Positions 21,383-29,923 of a stretch of DNA of 32,598 nt are shown piece after piece (the stretch's first letter is position 1; each line of letters begins with the position of its first letter). This stretch comes from CAYSYN01 sp964447735 (lineage in GTDB: Bacteria > Patescibacteriota > Minisyncoccia > Minisyncoccales > GBS-2). Below the pieces are notes generated by a model. That model was not told the origin of the DNA and searched no databases. It saw nothing but the letters and a program-made list of their open reading frames with translations. Where the stretch lies: NCBI GenBank assembly GCA_964447735.1, contig CAYUTJ010000005.1, forward strand, positions 1 through 32,598, written 5' to 3'. The translations under genes and the position numbers were made by a program.

Positions 21383-22582
21383 TTAACAAATTGGATATTT
21401 ACCTTTTACAATTTCTAATTGAATTTTTGTTAAGTTTTCAAAAGTTTGATCTATGATTTTGAAGGCTTTATCTTTAACAAAAGTGAAGTTTTTTGCGATT
21501 ATTTTGACTGAAGCCACTTGAGGTTGGTCTAAAGGTTTTCCAATTTGACTCAAAAGTCGAACTGAGCATTCTCTCACTCCTCTAATTTTTCCAATCTTTT
21601 GAGCTATCAAATGAGCTAAGATTTGATATAACTTTCCTGGATGATTAATGTTTTTTCCGGCTGCTGCCTCCAAAGACATTTCCCTACAAGGAGTAATCAA
21701 TCCTGAAACTCTGTTTCCTCTTCCCACCTGTCCATCGTCTCCTTGTTCTGCTGAGAGTCCTATAACTGTAAGATAAATTTCCCTTTCATCTTTTGCTTGA
21801 GGATTATCCAAAGTATTGTGGAAAATTTTCAACTTTTTAAAATTGTAATTTCTTCTTATGAAATTTTCAACAATTTTTTTAATTTTTTCTTTCTTTGCAA
21901 AATACTCTTTTGGATTTTTAATATAGCGATCAATGTAGGAAATAGTAAAGGTTACAAAAATATTATCTTTTTCTCTCAAAGTCATTACTTTTACATCTCT
22001 TCCCACAAAGGGAAATTTTTCAATAAATCTTTTAGAATTTAAGAGGTTAGCCACTGATAAAGTTAATTTTTCTGCTCTTGAGTATGGTCCATGCCCTACT
22101 CCAAAGGAAGTATCGTTTGCTAAGGGAATTTCCTTTGACCTTTCAAAAACTTCTTGTAAATTAGCTGCTCCCGGTTTAAAGAAAACTGAAATTTTAAAAT
22201 TCTTTTTTAAAAAAATTGAAGAATTTAAAATCTCTTTTAATTTATTTTTAAGGGCTTTTTCACAAATTTTTCTTACTGGAATTTTAAAATTGCCAACCCT
22301 ATCTGTTGCTCTTCCAGCAATAATAATTTTTATTGGCTCTAAAATCTTTCCTCCTCCAAATTTTGGTTTTGACCTTCCTGCGATTAAAACTCCCTTGTCT
22401 AAATTGTGGTGTAAAACTTTGCCAAATCTCTTTAAATAATATTTACTCAATTCTTGAGAAACAGCTTCAGCTGCAAGATCGCAAATAGTATCTGGATGCC
22501 CGAGTCCCTTTCTTTCTACAATTTCTACTTCTCTTTCTTCAATAGCTAAATGATTTCCTTTTTCAATGACTATGTTTCTCAT
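21383..22582 (-). CDS. mat: Archaeal-type S-adenosylmethionine synthetase
   Basis: 399 residues, the usual length of the archaeal MAT family (PF01941) rather than bacterial MetK. Visible are IVERKGLGHPDTICDLAAEAVS (22-43), FGKVLHHNLDKG (53-64), KIIIAGRATDRVGN (86-99), SFGVGHGPYSRAEKLTL (about 159-175), GLSAEQGDDGQVGRGNRVSGLITPCREMSLEAAAGKN (about 274-310) and HPGKLYQILAHLIA. It makes AdoMet from ATP and methionine, needed here by nrdG, trmI and trmO. It overlaps nrdG by 4 bases. Archaeal-type MAT in a bacterium indicates old horizontal transfer; it also occurs in some CPR and thermophilic bacteria. Confidence 0.96.
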   Translation of the reverse strand: MRNIVIEKGNHLAIEEREVEIVERKGLGHPDTICDLAAEAVSQELSKYYLKRFGKVLHHNLDKGVLIAGRSKPKFGGGKILEPIKIIIAGRATDRVGNFKIPVRKICEKALKNKLKEILNSSIFLKKNFKISVFFKPGAANLQEVFERSKEIPLANDTSFGVGHGPYSRAEKLTLSVANLLNSKRFIEKFPFVGRDVKVMTLREKDNIFVTFTISYIDRYIKNPKEYFAKKEKIKKIVENFIRRNYNFKKLKIFHNTLDNPQAKDEREIYLTVIGLSAEQGDDGQVGRGNRVSGLITPCREMSLEAAAGKNINHPGKLYQILAHLIAQKIGKIRGVRECSVRLLSQIGKPLDQPQVASVKIIAKNFTFVKDKAFKIIDQTFENLTKIQLEIVKGKYPIC

Positions 22583-23289
22583 AGATATTTTCTGAATTTA
22601 ATGTTTGCGAATTTTTGACCTTCTTTTACAATTTCTAAAATTTCTTCTTCTTTAAATGGAGTAAAAACCTTTCCAGAAATTGTGCTATTTTTTTGGTAGT
22701 TTTGTAAAAAATAAACTTTAGCTTTTCTAATTGCTTTGCAAATTTCTAAAATATCTTCTTTTGTGTGAAATTCTTTCATTATTGTTGTCCTGAATTCATA
22801 ATCTACTTTTCCCTCAAGTAAAATCCCAATAGATTCTTTTATACTCTTAAAAGTTTTTTTTGTCAAAACTTTCCCAGTAATTTCATTGTATTTTTCAAAA
22901 ACTAATTGATGTTTTATATCCATTGCTACATAATCTACCAATCTTTTATCGATCAATTCTTTCAACATTTTCGGATTGGTACCGTTAGTTTCCAACTCCA
23001 CTAAATATTTCAAATTCTTTATTTTTTCAATGAATTTTGGAAGTTGAGGGTTTAAGGTTGGTTCTCCTCCTGAAATCGATACTGCTTCTAAAAATCCTTT
23101 TCTTTCTTTCAAAAAAGAAAAAATTTTATTCTCTGAAATAGGTTTTATCTTTTTTATCTCCTCTGGCAAAACTAAATGAGGGACATAACAAAACTGGCAT
23201 CTTAAATTACAACCTGCCAAAAAAATGATGGCAGAAATTCTGCCAGGATACTCAATCAGACTCTGTTTTTGAAGACCGGCTATAATCAT
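22579..23289 (-). CDS. nrdG: Anaerobic ribonucleotide reductase activating protein (radical SAM)
   Basis: 236 residues. The radical SAM motif CNLRCQFCY (27-35) binds the 4Fe-4S cluster. ISGGEPTLNP (73-82) and the start QKQSLIEYPGRISAIIFLAGCN fit the NrdG/pyruvate-formate-lyase activase group. It uses AdoMet to make the glycyl radical in NrdD. Its start overlaps the nrdD stop by 4 bases and its stop overlaps mat by 4 bases, so reductase, activase and AdoMet supply are translated together. That arrangement implies a strictly or mainly anaerobic life. Confidence 0.95.
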   Translation of the reverse strand: MIIAGLQKQSLIEYPGRISAIIFLAGCNLRCQFCYVPHLVLPEEIKKIKPISENKIFSFLKERKGFLEAVSISGGEPTLNPQLPKFIEKIKNLKYLVELETNGTNPKMLKELIDKRLVDYVAMDIKHQLVFEKYNEITGKVLTKKTFKSIKESIGILLEGKVDYEFRTTIMKEFHTKEDILEICKAIRKAKVYFLQNYQKNSTISGKVFTPFKEEEILEIVKEGQKFANIKFRKYL

Positions 23290-25415
23290 TTAGCCAACGT
23301 ACTTTCTTTAATTTTAAATTCTTTCCTTTGTTTGAATTCTTGCTGTTTTCCCAAATTCCATTGTTGAACTGGTCTGTAGTATCCTACGATTCTTGAATAA
23401 ACTTCGCAAGGTTGTTTTATAGTACATTTCGGACAGAAAAAGTGTTCTCCAGCAATATAACCATGGACAGGGCAAATTGAAAAGGTTGGAGTGATGGTAA
23501 TATAAGGAAGTTTGAAATTCTCAAAAACCTTTTTCACTAATCTCTTCACTCCTTCTCCGCTCTGCATTCTCTCCCCCAAGAAAATATGCAAGACAGTTCC
23601 CCCAGTGTATTTGCATTGAAGTTCTTCTTGCAATTTCAAAGCTTCAAAAATATCATCTGTATAATTTACAGGAAGCTGGGAAGAATTTGTGTAATAAGGA
23701 ACTTTTTTTGTCCCTGCTGTAATAATGTCAGGATATTTTTCTTTATCTTTTAAAGCTAACCTGAAAGCAGTTGATTCAGCAGGAGTAGCTTCAAGATTGA
23801 AAATGTCTCCAGTTTCTTCTTGATACTTAACTAATCTTTCTCTCATAAAATCTAAAACTTCTAGGGCAAATTTCCTTCCTCTTTTGGAAGCGATATTTTC
23901 TCCCATAAAATTTAAGAGGCATTCATTCATCCCTACCAAACCTATAGTTGAAAAGTGATTTGCCCAGTACTTTCCTCTCATTTTCTTTATATCTTGCAAA
24001 TAAAATCTTGAATATGGATAAAGTCCCTTTTCAATATAATTTTCCAAAACTTTTCTTTTAATCTCTAGAGAATTCTTGGCCAGGTCCATAACTTTTGCTA
24101 ATCTCTCAAAAAATTCTTTCTTTGTTTTTGATAAATAACCAATACGAGGTAAATTGATTGTCACCACTCCGATTGAACCTGTTTTAGATCCTGATCCAAA
24201 AAGCCCCCCTCCTCCTCGATTATAAAGTTCTCTCAAGTCAAGACGTAACCTACAGCACATTGATCTTGCATCTTCAGGTTTCATATCAGAATTGATATAA
24301 TTTGCAAAATAATTTGTTCCATATTTTGCGGAAGCTTCAAAAATTCCATTAAAAGCCGGCTCTTCCCATGGAAAATCTTTAGTGATATTTATTGTTGGAA
24401 TCGGAAAATGAAAAGGTCTTCCTTTTGCATCCCCCTCCATGTAAACCTCGTAAAGAGCTTTATCAAAAATTTTCATTTCTTCAGCAAATTCCTCATAAAT
24501 TTCTTCTTGGGGCTTCCCTCCCAAGATTACAGGCTGTTTTGCAAAAACCGGAGAAGGCCTCAAATCCAAAGTGATATTAGTAAAGGGACACTGAAATCCC
24601 ACTCTTGTTGGAATTGCCATATTAAATAGAAATTCTTGTAAAGCCTGCTTTACCTGTTGATAGTTTAAATTGTCATATCTAATGAATGGAGCTAAAAGAG
24701 TATCGAAATTGGAAAAGGAAACCGCACCCGCAGCCTCTCCTTGCAATGTATAAAGAAAGTTGACTACTTGTCCTAAAGCAGCTCTGAAATGTTTGGGAGG
24801 TTTTGATTCTACTTTTCCCGGAACTCCTTGAAATCCTTTAGTTAAAAGATCGTAAAGATCCCAACCAACGCAATAAGGTCCTAAAGTATCAAGATTGTGA
24901 ATATGGAAATCTCCGCTTTCGTAAGCTTCTCTAATTTCTTTTGGGTAAATTTTGTTTAACCAGTATTTCTTGATTATGTAGGCTGTGGCATAATGGTTCA
25001 AGCCCTGCAGAGAAAAAGCCATGTTAGCGTTTTCTTGAACTTCCCAATCTAATTTTTCTAGATACTGGTCCAATCTATCGACTGCTTCCTCTGAATATTT
25101 GATAGCTTCTCTTATCCTTCTTCTTTGCTCTCTATATAAAATATAGGCCTTAGCAGTTTTAACAAGGCCCTCTAAAATTAGAACTTCTTCGACAATATCT
25201 TGAATTTGCTCAATGTTGGGAATTTCTCCTTTTTTGAATCTTCTGTTTAAAATTCTAACTACTCTATCTGAAAGCCTTTTTGCTTTTTTCTTTTCTCCTT
25301 CTCCAGTGATCGTTAATGCTTTAAAAATTGCATCTGTAATTCTTTCTTGTTCAAAAGGAACTATCGTTCCATCTCTCTTTTGAACCTTTTCTATTTTATT
25401 AACCATAGATTTCAT
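23286..25415 (-). CDS. nrdD: Anaerobic ribonucleoside-triphosphate reductase
   Basis: About 709 residues from the ATG at 25415. A TTG at 25448 would overlap the previous gene by 23 bases, and a further ATG lies at 25406. An N-terminal ATP-cone (KVQKRDGTIVPFEQERITDAI) is followed by the catalytic barrel with YRNGGGG-like RGGGGLFGSGSKTGSIGVVTINLPRIGY and NYFANYINSD. The C-terminal zinc site is CPVHGY plus CPKC, and a glycyl-radical segment reads SRIVGYYRPVQQWNLGKQQEF. It makes dNTPs without oxygen. No class I or II reductase is present in the window. It follows apgM by 10 bases and precedes nrdG with a 4-base overlap. Confidence 0.97.
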   Translation of the reverse strand: MKSMVNKIEKVQKRDGTIVPFEQERITDAIFKALTITGEGEKKKAKRLSDRVVRILNRRFKKGEIPNIEQIQDIVEEVLILEGLVKTAKAYILYREQRRRIREAIKYSEEAVDRLDQYLEKLDWEVQENANMAFSLQGLNHYATAYIIKKYWLNKIYPKEIREAYESGDFHIHNLDTLGPYCVGWDLYDLLTKGFQGVPGKVESKPPKHFRAALGQVVNFLYTLQGEAAGAVSFSNFDTLLAPFIRYDNLNYQQVKQALQEFLFNMAIPTRVGFQCPFTNITLDLRPSPVFAKQPVILGGKPQEEIYEEFAEEMKIFDKALYEVYMEGDAKGRPFHFPIPTINITKDFPWEEPAFNGIFEASAKYGTNYFANYINSDMKPEDARSMCCRLRLDLRELYNRGGGGLFGSGSKTGSIGVVTINLPRIGYLSKTKKEFFERLAKVMDLAKNSLEIKRKVLENYIEKGLYPYSRFYLQDIKKMRGKYWANHFSTIGLVGMNECLLNFMGENIASKRGRKFALEVLDFMRERLVKYQEETGDIFNLEATPAESTAFRLALKDKEKYPDIITAGTKKVPYYTNSSQLPVNYTDDIFEALKLQEELQCKYTGGTVLHIFLGERMQSGEGVKRLVKKVFENFKLPYITITPTFSICPVHGYIAGEHFFCPKCTIKQPCEVYSRIVGYYRPVQQWNLGKQQEFKQRKEFKIKESTLAK

Positions 25416-25425
25416 TGTATTTCTT

Positions 25426-26622
25426 TCAAATTTTTTTGTCAATTTCAAAAATTTTTCTTAAAAGATCCATTTGAGAAAGAGTCCCAAGATCCCCTTTTTG
25501 GCAATTTTTTTCAGAAAATTTTTCCACTTTATCTTTTCCGTTGCCAAAAATTAAAACTGGATTTTTCCCAAAAGCATGGCTCTTTTTTAAAGAAGAAGTG
25601 GGGTGGTCTCCGGTAATTACAATTAAAACATCCTTTAGTTTCAAAATTGGTTTTAAGTTTCTATCAATTTTCTCTATAAAATTCTTCTTTCCTAAAAAAT
25701 CTCCATCTTCTGCAAAAGTATCAGTTGCCTTAATATGTAAAAAGATAAAATCAAATTTTCTAATGTTTTTTTTCAAAGCTAAAATCTTTCCTTTGAGATT
25801 AGTATTTTTCATTCCATTAGCCCCTCTAACTTTTATTTCCTTCATCTTTAGATATTTTCCAATTCCTTTGTAAAGAACACCGCCCGCAATAAAAGCTGTT
25901 CTCAATTTATATTTTTCTTTAAAACTCTTAACTTTCCTAAATTTCCCTGCGCCTCTAAGTAAAATAAAATTTGCGGGTAATTTTCCTTCTTTAATTCTTT
26001 TTTTGTTTTGAGGATGATTTTTTAAAATAAATCTTGCTTTTTCAAGAAACTGATTCAAGATTTGAACCGTTCTTTTGGCATTTTTTATCTTCGGCAAAAT
26101 TCTCAAAACTTTGACTCCTACTTTTTTGGGATCGTTTTTGGTAACTTTCTCTGAAAGATTTTTCCCTCTCAAAACCAAAACGATTCTGTGTCCAAAAGAT
26201 TTCTTAACGATAACTTTCGCTCCCTTAACTTTAATTTTGTTTAGTGCAGAAATCAAATTTTCAGTTTTTTCAATCCTCCCTGCCCTCCTATCGATTATTG
26301 TTAGGTCATCATCGACTGTTGCAAAATTCCCTCTAAAACAAATGTCATTCTTTCTCAATTTGAAATTGATACCTAAAGCTTCTAGAACCCCTCTCCCGGG
26401 ATTTGATTTTTTAGGATCGTATCCAAAAATTGCCAAATGAGTATCTTCTGAAGTAGGTAATTTTCCTTTTTCAATCCATGGAATAACTTGACCACAAATT
26501 CCGTTTTTAGCCAAAAAATCTAAATTTGGAGTTTTAGCTGCCTCCAAAGGCGTTTTACCTTTAAACTGAGGAATGGGTTCATCTGCCAATCCGTCAATTA
26601 CAATTAAAATTATTTTTGACAT
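25426..26622 (-). CDS. apgM: Cofactor-independent phosphoglycerate mutase, archaeal type
   Basis: 398 residues of the ApgM branch of the alkaline phosphatase superfamily. IILIVIDGLADEP (4-16) holds the first metal ligands. TPLEAAKTPNLDFLAKNGICG, LAIFGYDPKKSNPGRGVLEALG (with GRG), CFRGNFATVD, HIKATDTFAEDGD and VITGDHPTSSLKKSHAFGKNPVLIFG follow. It interconverts 3- and 2-phosphoglycerate. It lies directly after enolase, the next step of glycolysis, overlapping by 13 bases. It is typical of archaea and some deep or CPR bacteria rather than bacterial GpmI. Confidence 0.96.
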   Translation of the reverse strand: MSKIILIVIDGLADEPIPQFKGKTPLEAAKTPNLDFLAKNGICGQVIPWIEKGKLPTSEDTHLAIFGYDPKKSNPGRGVLEALGINFKLRKNDICFRGNFATVDDDLTIIDRRAGRIEKTENLISALNKIKVKGAKVIVKKSFGHRIVLVLRGKNLSEKVTKNDPKKVGVKVLRILPKIKNAKRTVQILNQFLEKARFILKNHPQNKKRIKEGKLPANFILLRGAGKFRKVKSFKEKYKLRTAFIAGGVLYKGIGKYLKMKEIKVRGANGMKNTNLKGKILALKKNIRKFDFIFLHIKATDTFAEDGDFLGKKNFIEKIDRNLKPILKLKDVLIVITGDHPTSSLKKSHAFGKNPVLIFGNGKDKVEKFSEKNCQKGDLGTLSQMDLLRKIFEIDKKI

Positions 26623-27878
26623 TTTATTTTTTCCTCAATTTTTAAAAGCCTATTGTACTTTACGACTCTTTCTCCTCTAGCTGGAGCTCCAAATTTAACA
26701 AAATCTGAAAATATCCCTACTGCAAAATCAGCGACGAAATCATCTGTAGTTTCTCCCGATCTATGAGAAACCATAATTTTGAAACCGAAAGATTTTGCTA
26801 ATCTTACAGCCTCAATGGCCTCTGTTACTGTTCCAATTTGATTTATTTTTATTATAGTACCGTTGCAAAGATTTTTCTCTTTTGCCATTTTAATTCTCTT
26901 TGGATTTGTCACCAAAAGATCATCTCCGATGATTAAAATATTTTTTGAATATTTTTCAGTAAATTCTTTCCAACTTTCAAAATCATCCTCTGAAAAGGGA
27001 TCTTCAATTCCTTCAAGAGGGTATTTTTTAATTAATTTTTGAAGATATTCTTGAAAATCTTTTCTCTCAAAAAAACCAAAACTTGTTTTGTATTTTTTTT
27101 GAACAAAAAAATGAGAAGCTGCTACATCCAAAAAAATTGAAATTTTATTTTGATAATTTAAAAACTTTGCAGATTTTAAAATTAATTCAATTGCTTTTTC
27201 AGGTCTTTTGATGGGAGGGGAAAAACCACCCTCGTCTCCTAAATTAGTGGCTAACTTTCCAAAAGTTTTTTTTAAAATTTCTTTTAGCTTATGATAAATT
27301 TCGGTTCCGATTCTCAAATTTTGAGAAAAACTCTTTGTCTTGGGGCAAACCATAAATTCTTGAAAATCTAAATCATTGCCAGCATGCAAACCTCCATTAA
27401 TGACGTTAAAAGAAGGTCGCGGCATTATTTTATTTTTCAATGAGAAATTGGCAAGATAAGAAATGTATTGATAAAGAGGTAGATTTTTTGCTCTAGCTCC
27501 TGCTTTACAGACAGCTATTGAGACAGGACAAATTGCATTCGCTCCTAATTTTGATTTATTTTCAGTGCCATCCAATTCTATTAGGATTTGATCGATTTTT
27601 CTTTGATTGGTAGGATTTTCTCTTTTCAATTTTTTGGCTATAATTTCGTTTACATTTTTTACTGCTTTCTTCACCCCTTTTCCAAAAAATCTTTTTCTTT
27701 TATCTCTAATTTCCAAAGCCTCAAATTTTCCTTTTGAAGCTCCGGAGGGAACAGAAGCTAAAAAAAGACCAAAATTGGTCTCCAATTCTACTTCAACAGT
27801 CGGATTTCCTCTCGAATCTAAAATTTCCCTTGCTCTTATTTTTTCAATCTTTGGCTTTTTTTTGCTGTAGATAATCAT
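26610..27878 (-). CDS. eno: Enolase
   Basis: About 422 residues from the ATG at 27878. An upstream GTG at 27911 would add 11 residues and enlarge the overlap with trxB from 35 to 68 bases. It reads IEKIRAREILDSRGNPTVEVE near the start, then VPSGASKGKFEAL, a FNVINGGLHAGNDLDFQEFM segment, GDEGGFSPP, GIEDPFSEDD, IIGDDLLVTN, IKINQIGTVTEA (catalytic Lys) and MVSHRSGETTDDF. It makes phosphoenolpyruvate from 2-phosphoglycerate. It is followed by apgM, so lower glycolysis is clustered with thioredoxin reductase and nucleotide reduction. Confidence 0.97.
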   Translation of the reverse strand: MIIYSKKKPKIEKIRAREILDSRGNPTVEVELETNFGLFLASVPSGASKGKFEALEIRDKRKRFFGKGVKKAVKNVNEIIAKKLKRENPTNQRKIDQILIELDGTENKSKLGANAICPVSIAVCKAGARAKNLPLYQYISYLANFSLKNKIMPRPSFNVINGGLHAGNDLDFQEFMVCPKTKSFSQNLRIGTEIYHKLKEILKKTFGKLATNLGDEGGFSPPIKRPEKAIELILKSAKFLNYQNKISIFLDVAASHFFVQKKYKTSFGFFERKDFQEYLQKLIKKYPLEGIEDPFSEDDFESWKEFTEKYSKNILIIGDDLLVTNPKRIKMAKEKNLCNGTIIKINQIGTVTEAIEAVRLAKSFGFKIMVSHRSGETTDDFVADFAVGIFSDFVKFGAPARGERVVKYNRLLKIEEKIKCQK

Positions 27879-28782
27879 AAGCAGATAGGGCAGCCTTTGC
27901 TCCTTCGCCACAAGCTGTAATTATTTGTTTGTATCTTCCTGCATTGCAATCTCCGGCTGCAAAAATTCCTGGGGTTTTTGTAGCCATTGTTTCAAACTCG
28001 ACTATGATTTCGTTTCTTTTATTAAAATCTACCAAATCTTTAACAAAGGATGTGGCTGGAATATTTCCAATTTCAACAAAAACTCCATCGACAGAAAGTT
28101 CTTTTAAATTCTGAGAAATTCTATCTTGATAGATTAAAGATTTTACAAAATTATCTCCCTTTATTTCTTTAACCTGAGCATTCGCAATCACTTCTATTTT
28201 CCCCGTTCTTTGAGCTTTTTCTTGATTTTCCTTTTCAGCTCTTACTTTATCAAAAAATTCCAAAATATAGATTTTTTCTGCGAAATTTGCTAAAAAAATG
28301 GCTGCTTCGAAACCTGCGTTTCCTCCTCCAATGACTGCTACTTTTTTTCCTTTAAACAAGGGAGCGTCGCAAGTTACGCAGTAACTTACTCCTTTGCCCA
28401 AAAATTCTTTTTCTCCTGGAATCGAAAGAGGACGAGGAGTAGCACCAGAAGCCACAATAATTGTTTTTGCTAGAAATTCTTTATCTTGCTTTGTTTTAAC
28501 AGAAAAGAAATCTTCTTTCTTTTTAACCTCTGTTACCTCATCAATTTCCATTTCAATTTCGTATTTTTTCAAGTGGGAAAGGAATCTCTCTATCAATTCC
28601 TTCCCTGAAATCTCCAAAATTCCAGGGAAATTCTCAATTTTTACTGCTTTTCTATTAATTTGTCCTCCAATTTCTTTTGCGATCAAAAGAAGATTTAATC
28701 TTTGTCTTTTAGCATAAATTGCTGCCGTAATCCCTGCAGGTCCTGCTCCAATTATGATAAGGTCATAAATTTCTTCTTTCAT
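27844..28782 (-). CDS. trxB: Thioredoxin reductase
   Basis: 312 residues. The FAD-binding GAGPAGITAAIYAKRQ (12-27), the redox CVTC motif in GVSYCVTCDAPLFKG, the NAD(P)H-binding VAVIGGGNAGFEAAIFLA, and a C-terminal FAD motif TPGIFAAGDCN identify low-molecular-weight TrxB. It reduces thioredoxin or a similar thiol carrier. The NAD(P)H preference is not clear; the segment after the second Rossmann motif lacks a strong HRR-type NADPH signature (it has EFFDKVRAEKENQ). No thioredoxin gene is adjacent. It overlaps the NAD(P)HX dehydratase by 4 bases. Confidence 0.94.
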   Translation of the reverse strand: MKEEIYDLIIIGAGPAGITAAIYAKRQRLNLLLIAKEIGGQINRKAVKIENFPGILEISGKELIERFLSHLKKYEIEMEIDEVTEVKKKEDFFSVKTKQDKEFLAKTIIVASGATPRPLSIPGEKEFLGKGVSYCVTCDAPLFKGKKVAVIGGGNAGFEAAIFLANFAEKIYILEFFDKVRAEKENQEKAQRTGKIEVIANAQVKEIKGDNFVKSLIYQDRISQNLKELSVDGVFVEIGNIPATSFVKDLVDFNKRNEIIVEFETMATKTPGIFAAGDCNAGRYKQIITACGEGAKAALSAYDYLQQKKAKD

Positions 28783-29657
28783 ATTTCCTTTATAACTTGG
28801 GGAATTGCCTCAATGACATCTGTAGCTGTGAGAGATTCTTTTAATTTTTCTCCAGCTATCTCCCCTGCTTTTCCATTAATAAAAATTGCTGCCTTTGCTG
28901 CCAAAAGAGGTTCTACTTTCCTTGCCATCAAAGCCCCACAAATTCCAGCCAAAACATCGCCGGTGCCTCCAACAGCCATGTAAGGAGAACCCGTGTAATT
29001 TAAATAAACTTTTTCTCCGTCTGAAATAATATCTGGTTTTCCTTTAAATAAAATTGGAGTTTTCAATCTTTTAGCTTCTTCTTTGATAATTTTTGCTTTT
29101 TCTTCTAATGGCAAGTCGAGAGGGACTTTTTTACCAGTTAAAACAAAAAATTCATAGCCATGAGGAGTAAGTAAAAACTTTTTATTTTCTAAAATTTTGG
29201 GTTCTTTTGCGATGGCATGAATTGCATCGGCATCGATAACGAAGGGAATATCTATATTTTTCAAGTATTCTAAAACCGTCTCTTGAGTTTCTCTTGACCT
29301 TCCCAACCCTCCTCCAATTACCCCAGCTACATTTCCGTAAGCTACTTGTTTTGCAGCTTCTGTTTGTTCAATTAGAATTGAAAGGTGTCTTTTTGTTAGC
29401 CACTTTCCTTCTAAAGGATAAGCTGCTAAATTTGGAGAAAAAGAGGAGATAATGTCTGCTGCTCTTCTTGGAGCTATGATTCTTACCATCCCTACTCCAA
29501 CTTTGAAAGCCGCCATCGCATTCAGAGCAGGAGACCCTGAATAAAAATCAGAACCTCCAATGACAATCAAAAGTCCAAAGTCGTATTTTACAAAATATTG
29601 ATTCTCTTTTCTTTTTGGAAAAACTTCTTTTAAAATTTCCTTTTCTATCTTTTCCAT
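28779..29657 (-). CDS. nnrD: ADP/ATP-dependent NAD(P)H-hydrate dehydratase
   Basis: 292 residues, ribokinase-like. LLIVIGGSDFYSGSPALNAMAAFKVGVGMV (about 29-58), VIGGGLGRS, FVIDADAIHAI, LLTPHGYEF and the active-site GGTGDVLAGICGAL are typical of the NnrD/YjeF C-terminal domain. It repairs damaged NAD(P)H hydrate. The epimerase (NnrE) domain fused in E. coli is absent and no separate nnrE is seen in the window. It is the first gene of a nine-gene unit running down to the ferredoxin. The ATG at 29657 lies 6 bases from a likely extended -10, so the mRNA may be leaderless. Confidence 0.95.
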   Translation of the reverse strand: MEKIEKEILKEVFPKRKENQYFVKYDFGLLIVIGGSDFYSGSPALNAMAAFKVGVGMVRIIAPRRAADIISSFSPNLAAYPLEGKWLTKRHLSILIEQTEAAKQVAYGNVAGVIGGGLGRSRETQETVLEYLKNIDIPFVIDADAIHAIAKEPKILENKKFLLTPHGYEFFVLTGKKVPLDLPLEEKAKIIKEEAKRLKTPILFKGKPDIISDGEKVYLNYTGSPYMAVGGTGDVLAGICGALMARKVEPLLAAKAAIFINGKAGEIAGEKLKESLTATDVIEAIPQVIKEI

Positions 29658-29663
29658 AAAATT

Positions 29664-29672
29664 ATTCTAACA
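29664..29672 (-). promoter_or_regulatory. Extended -10 promoter of nnrD, apparently leaderless
   Basis: The minus strand reads TGTTAGAAT: TG, one base, then TAGAAT (29664-29669). It is followed by 6 bases and the nnrD ATG. The layout and 6-base distance are the same as before murB. No Shine-Dalgarno or good -35 is visible. Confidence 0.45.
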
Positions 29673-29696
29673 AATTTCTTATGTTTAGAAAAATTA

Positions 29697-29751
29697 GCTG
29701 CGGGGTGAGGACTCGAACCTCAACTTCCAGGTCCAGAGCCTGGCGTCCTAC
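29697..29751 (-). repeat. Duplicate partial tRNA-Gln at contig edge
   Basis: These 55 bases are identical to 29852-29906. They contain the 3' three-quarters of tRNA-Gln(CTG), from the D-stem to the acceptor end, and stop exactly where the Ns begin. Most likely this is the overlap of two contigs joined by a scaffolder rather than a second tRNA gene. Confidence 0.85.
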
Positions 29752-29851
29752 NNNNNNNNNNNNNNNNNNNNNNNNNNNNNNNNNNNNNNNNNNNNNNNNN
29801 NNNNNNNNNNNNNNNNNNNNNNNNNNNNNNNNNNNNNNNNNNNNNNNNNNN
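29752..29851. other. Scaffold gap of 100 N
   Basis: Exactly 100 undetermined bases, the usual placeholder length for a gap of unknown size. The identical 55-base ends on both sides suggest the contigs actually overlap and no sequence is missing. Confidence 0.95.
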
Positions 29852-29852
29852 G

Positions 29853-29923
29853 CTGCGGGGTGAGGACTCGAACCTCAACTTCCAGGTCCAGAGCCTGGCG
29901 TCCTACCATTAGACGACCCCGCA
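29853..29923 (-). tRNA. tRNA-Gln (anticodon CTG)
   Basis: Complete 71-base cloverleaf on the minus strand. The acceptor stem pairs TGCGGGG with CCCCGCA, the D-stem is GTCT/GGAC, the anticodon stem is CCAGG/CCTGG around the loop CTCTGGA (anticodon CTG), and the T-stem is TGAGG/CCTCA around TTCGAGT. The weak U1-A72 pair is typical of tRNA-Gln, the discriminator is G, and CCA is not encoded. Its first base directly follows the TGA stop of ftsX. Confidence 0.95.

Noticed and set aside
27879..27911. GTG start extending enolase by 11 residues
   Set aside because: It would deepen the overlap with trxB to 68 bases and add residues not expected before the enolase N-terminus. The ATG at 27878 is preferred.
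29697..29751. Second tRNA-Gln gene
   Set aside because: It is truncated exactly at the N run and identical to the complete copy over 55 bases, which is best explained as contig overlap.
29681..29863. Plus-strand reading frame spanning the N gap
   Set aside because: It is translated from tRNA antisense sequence and Ns, so it is an artefact.
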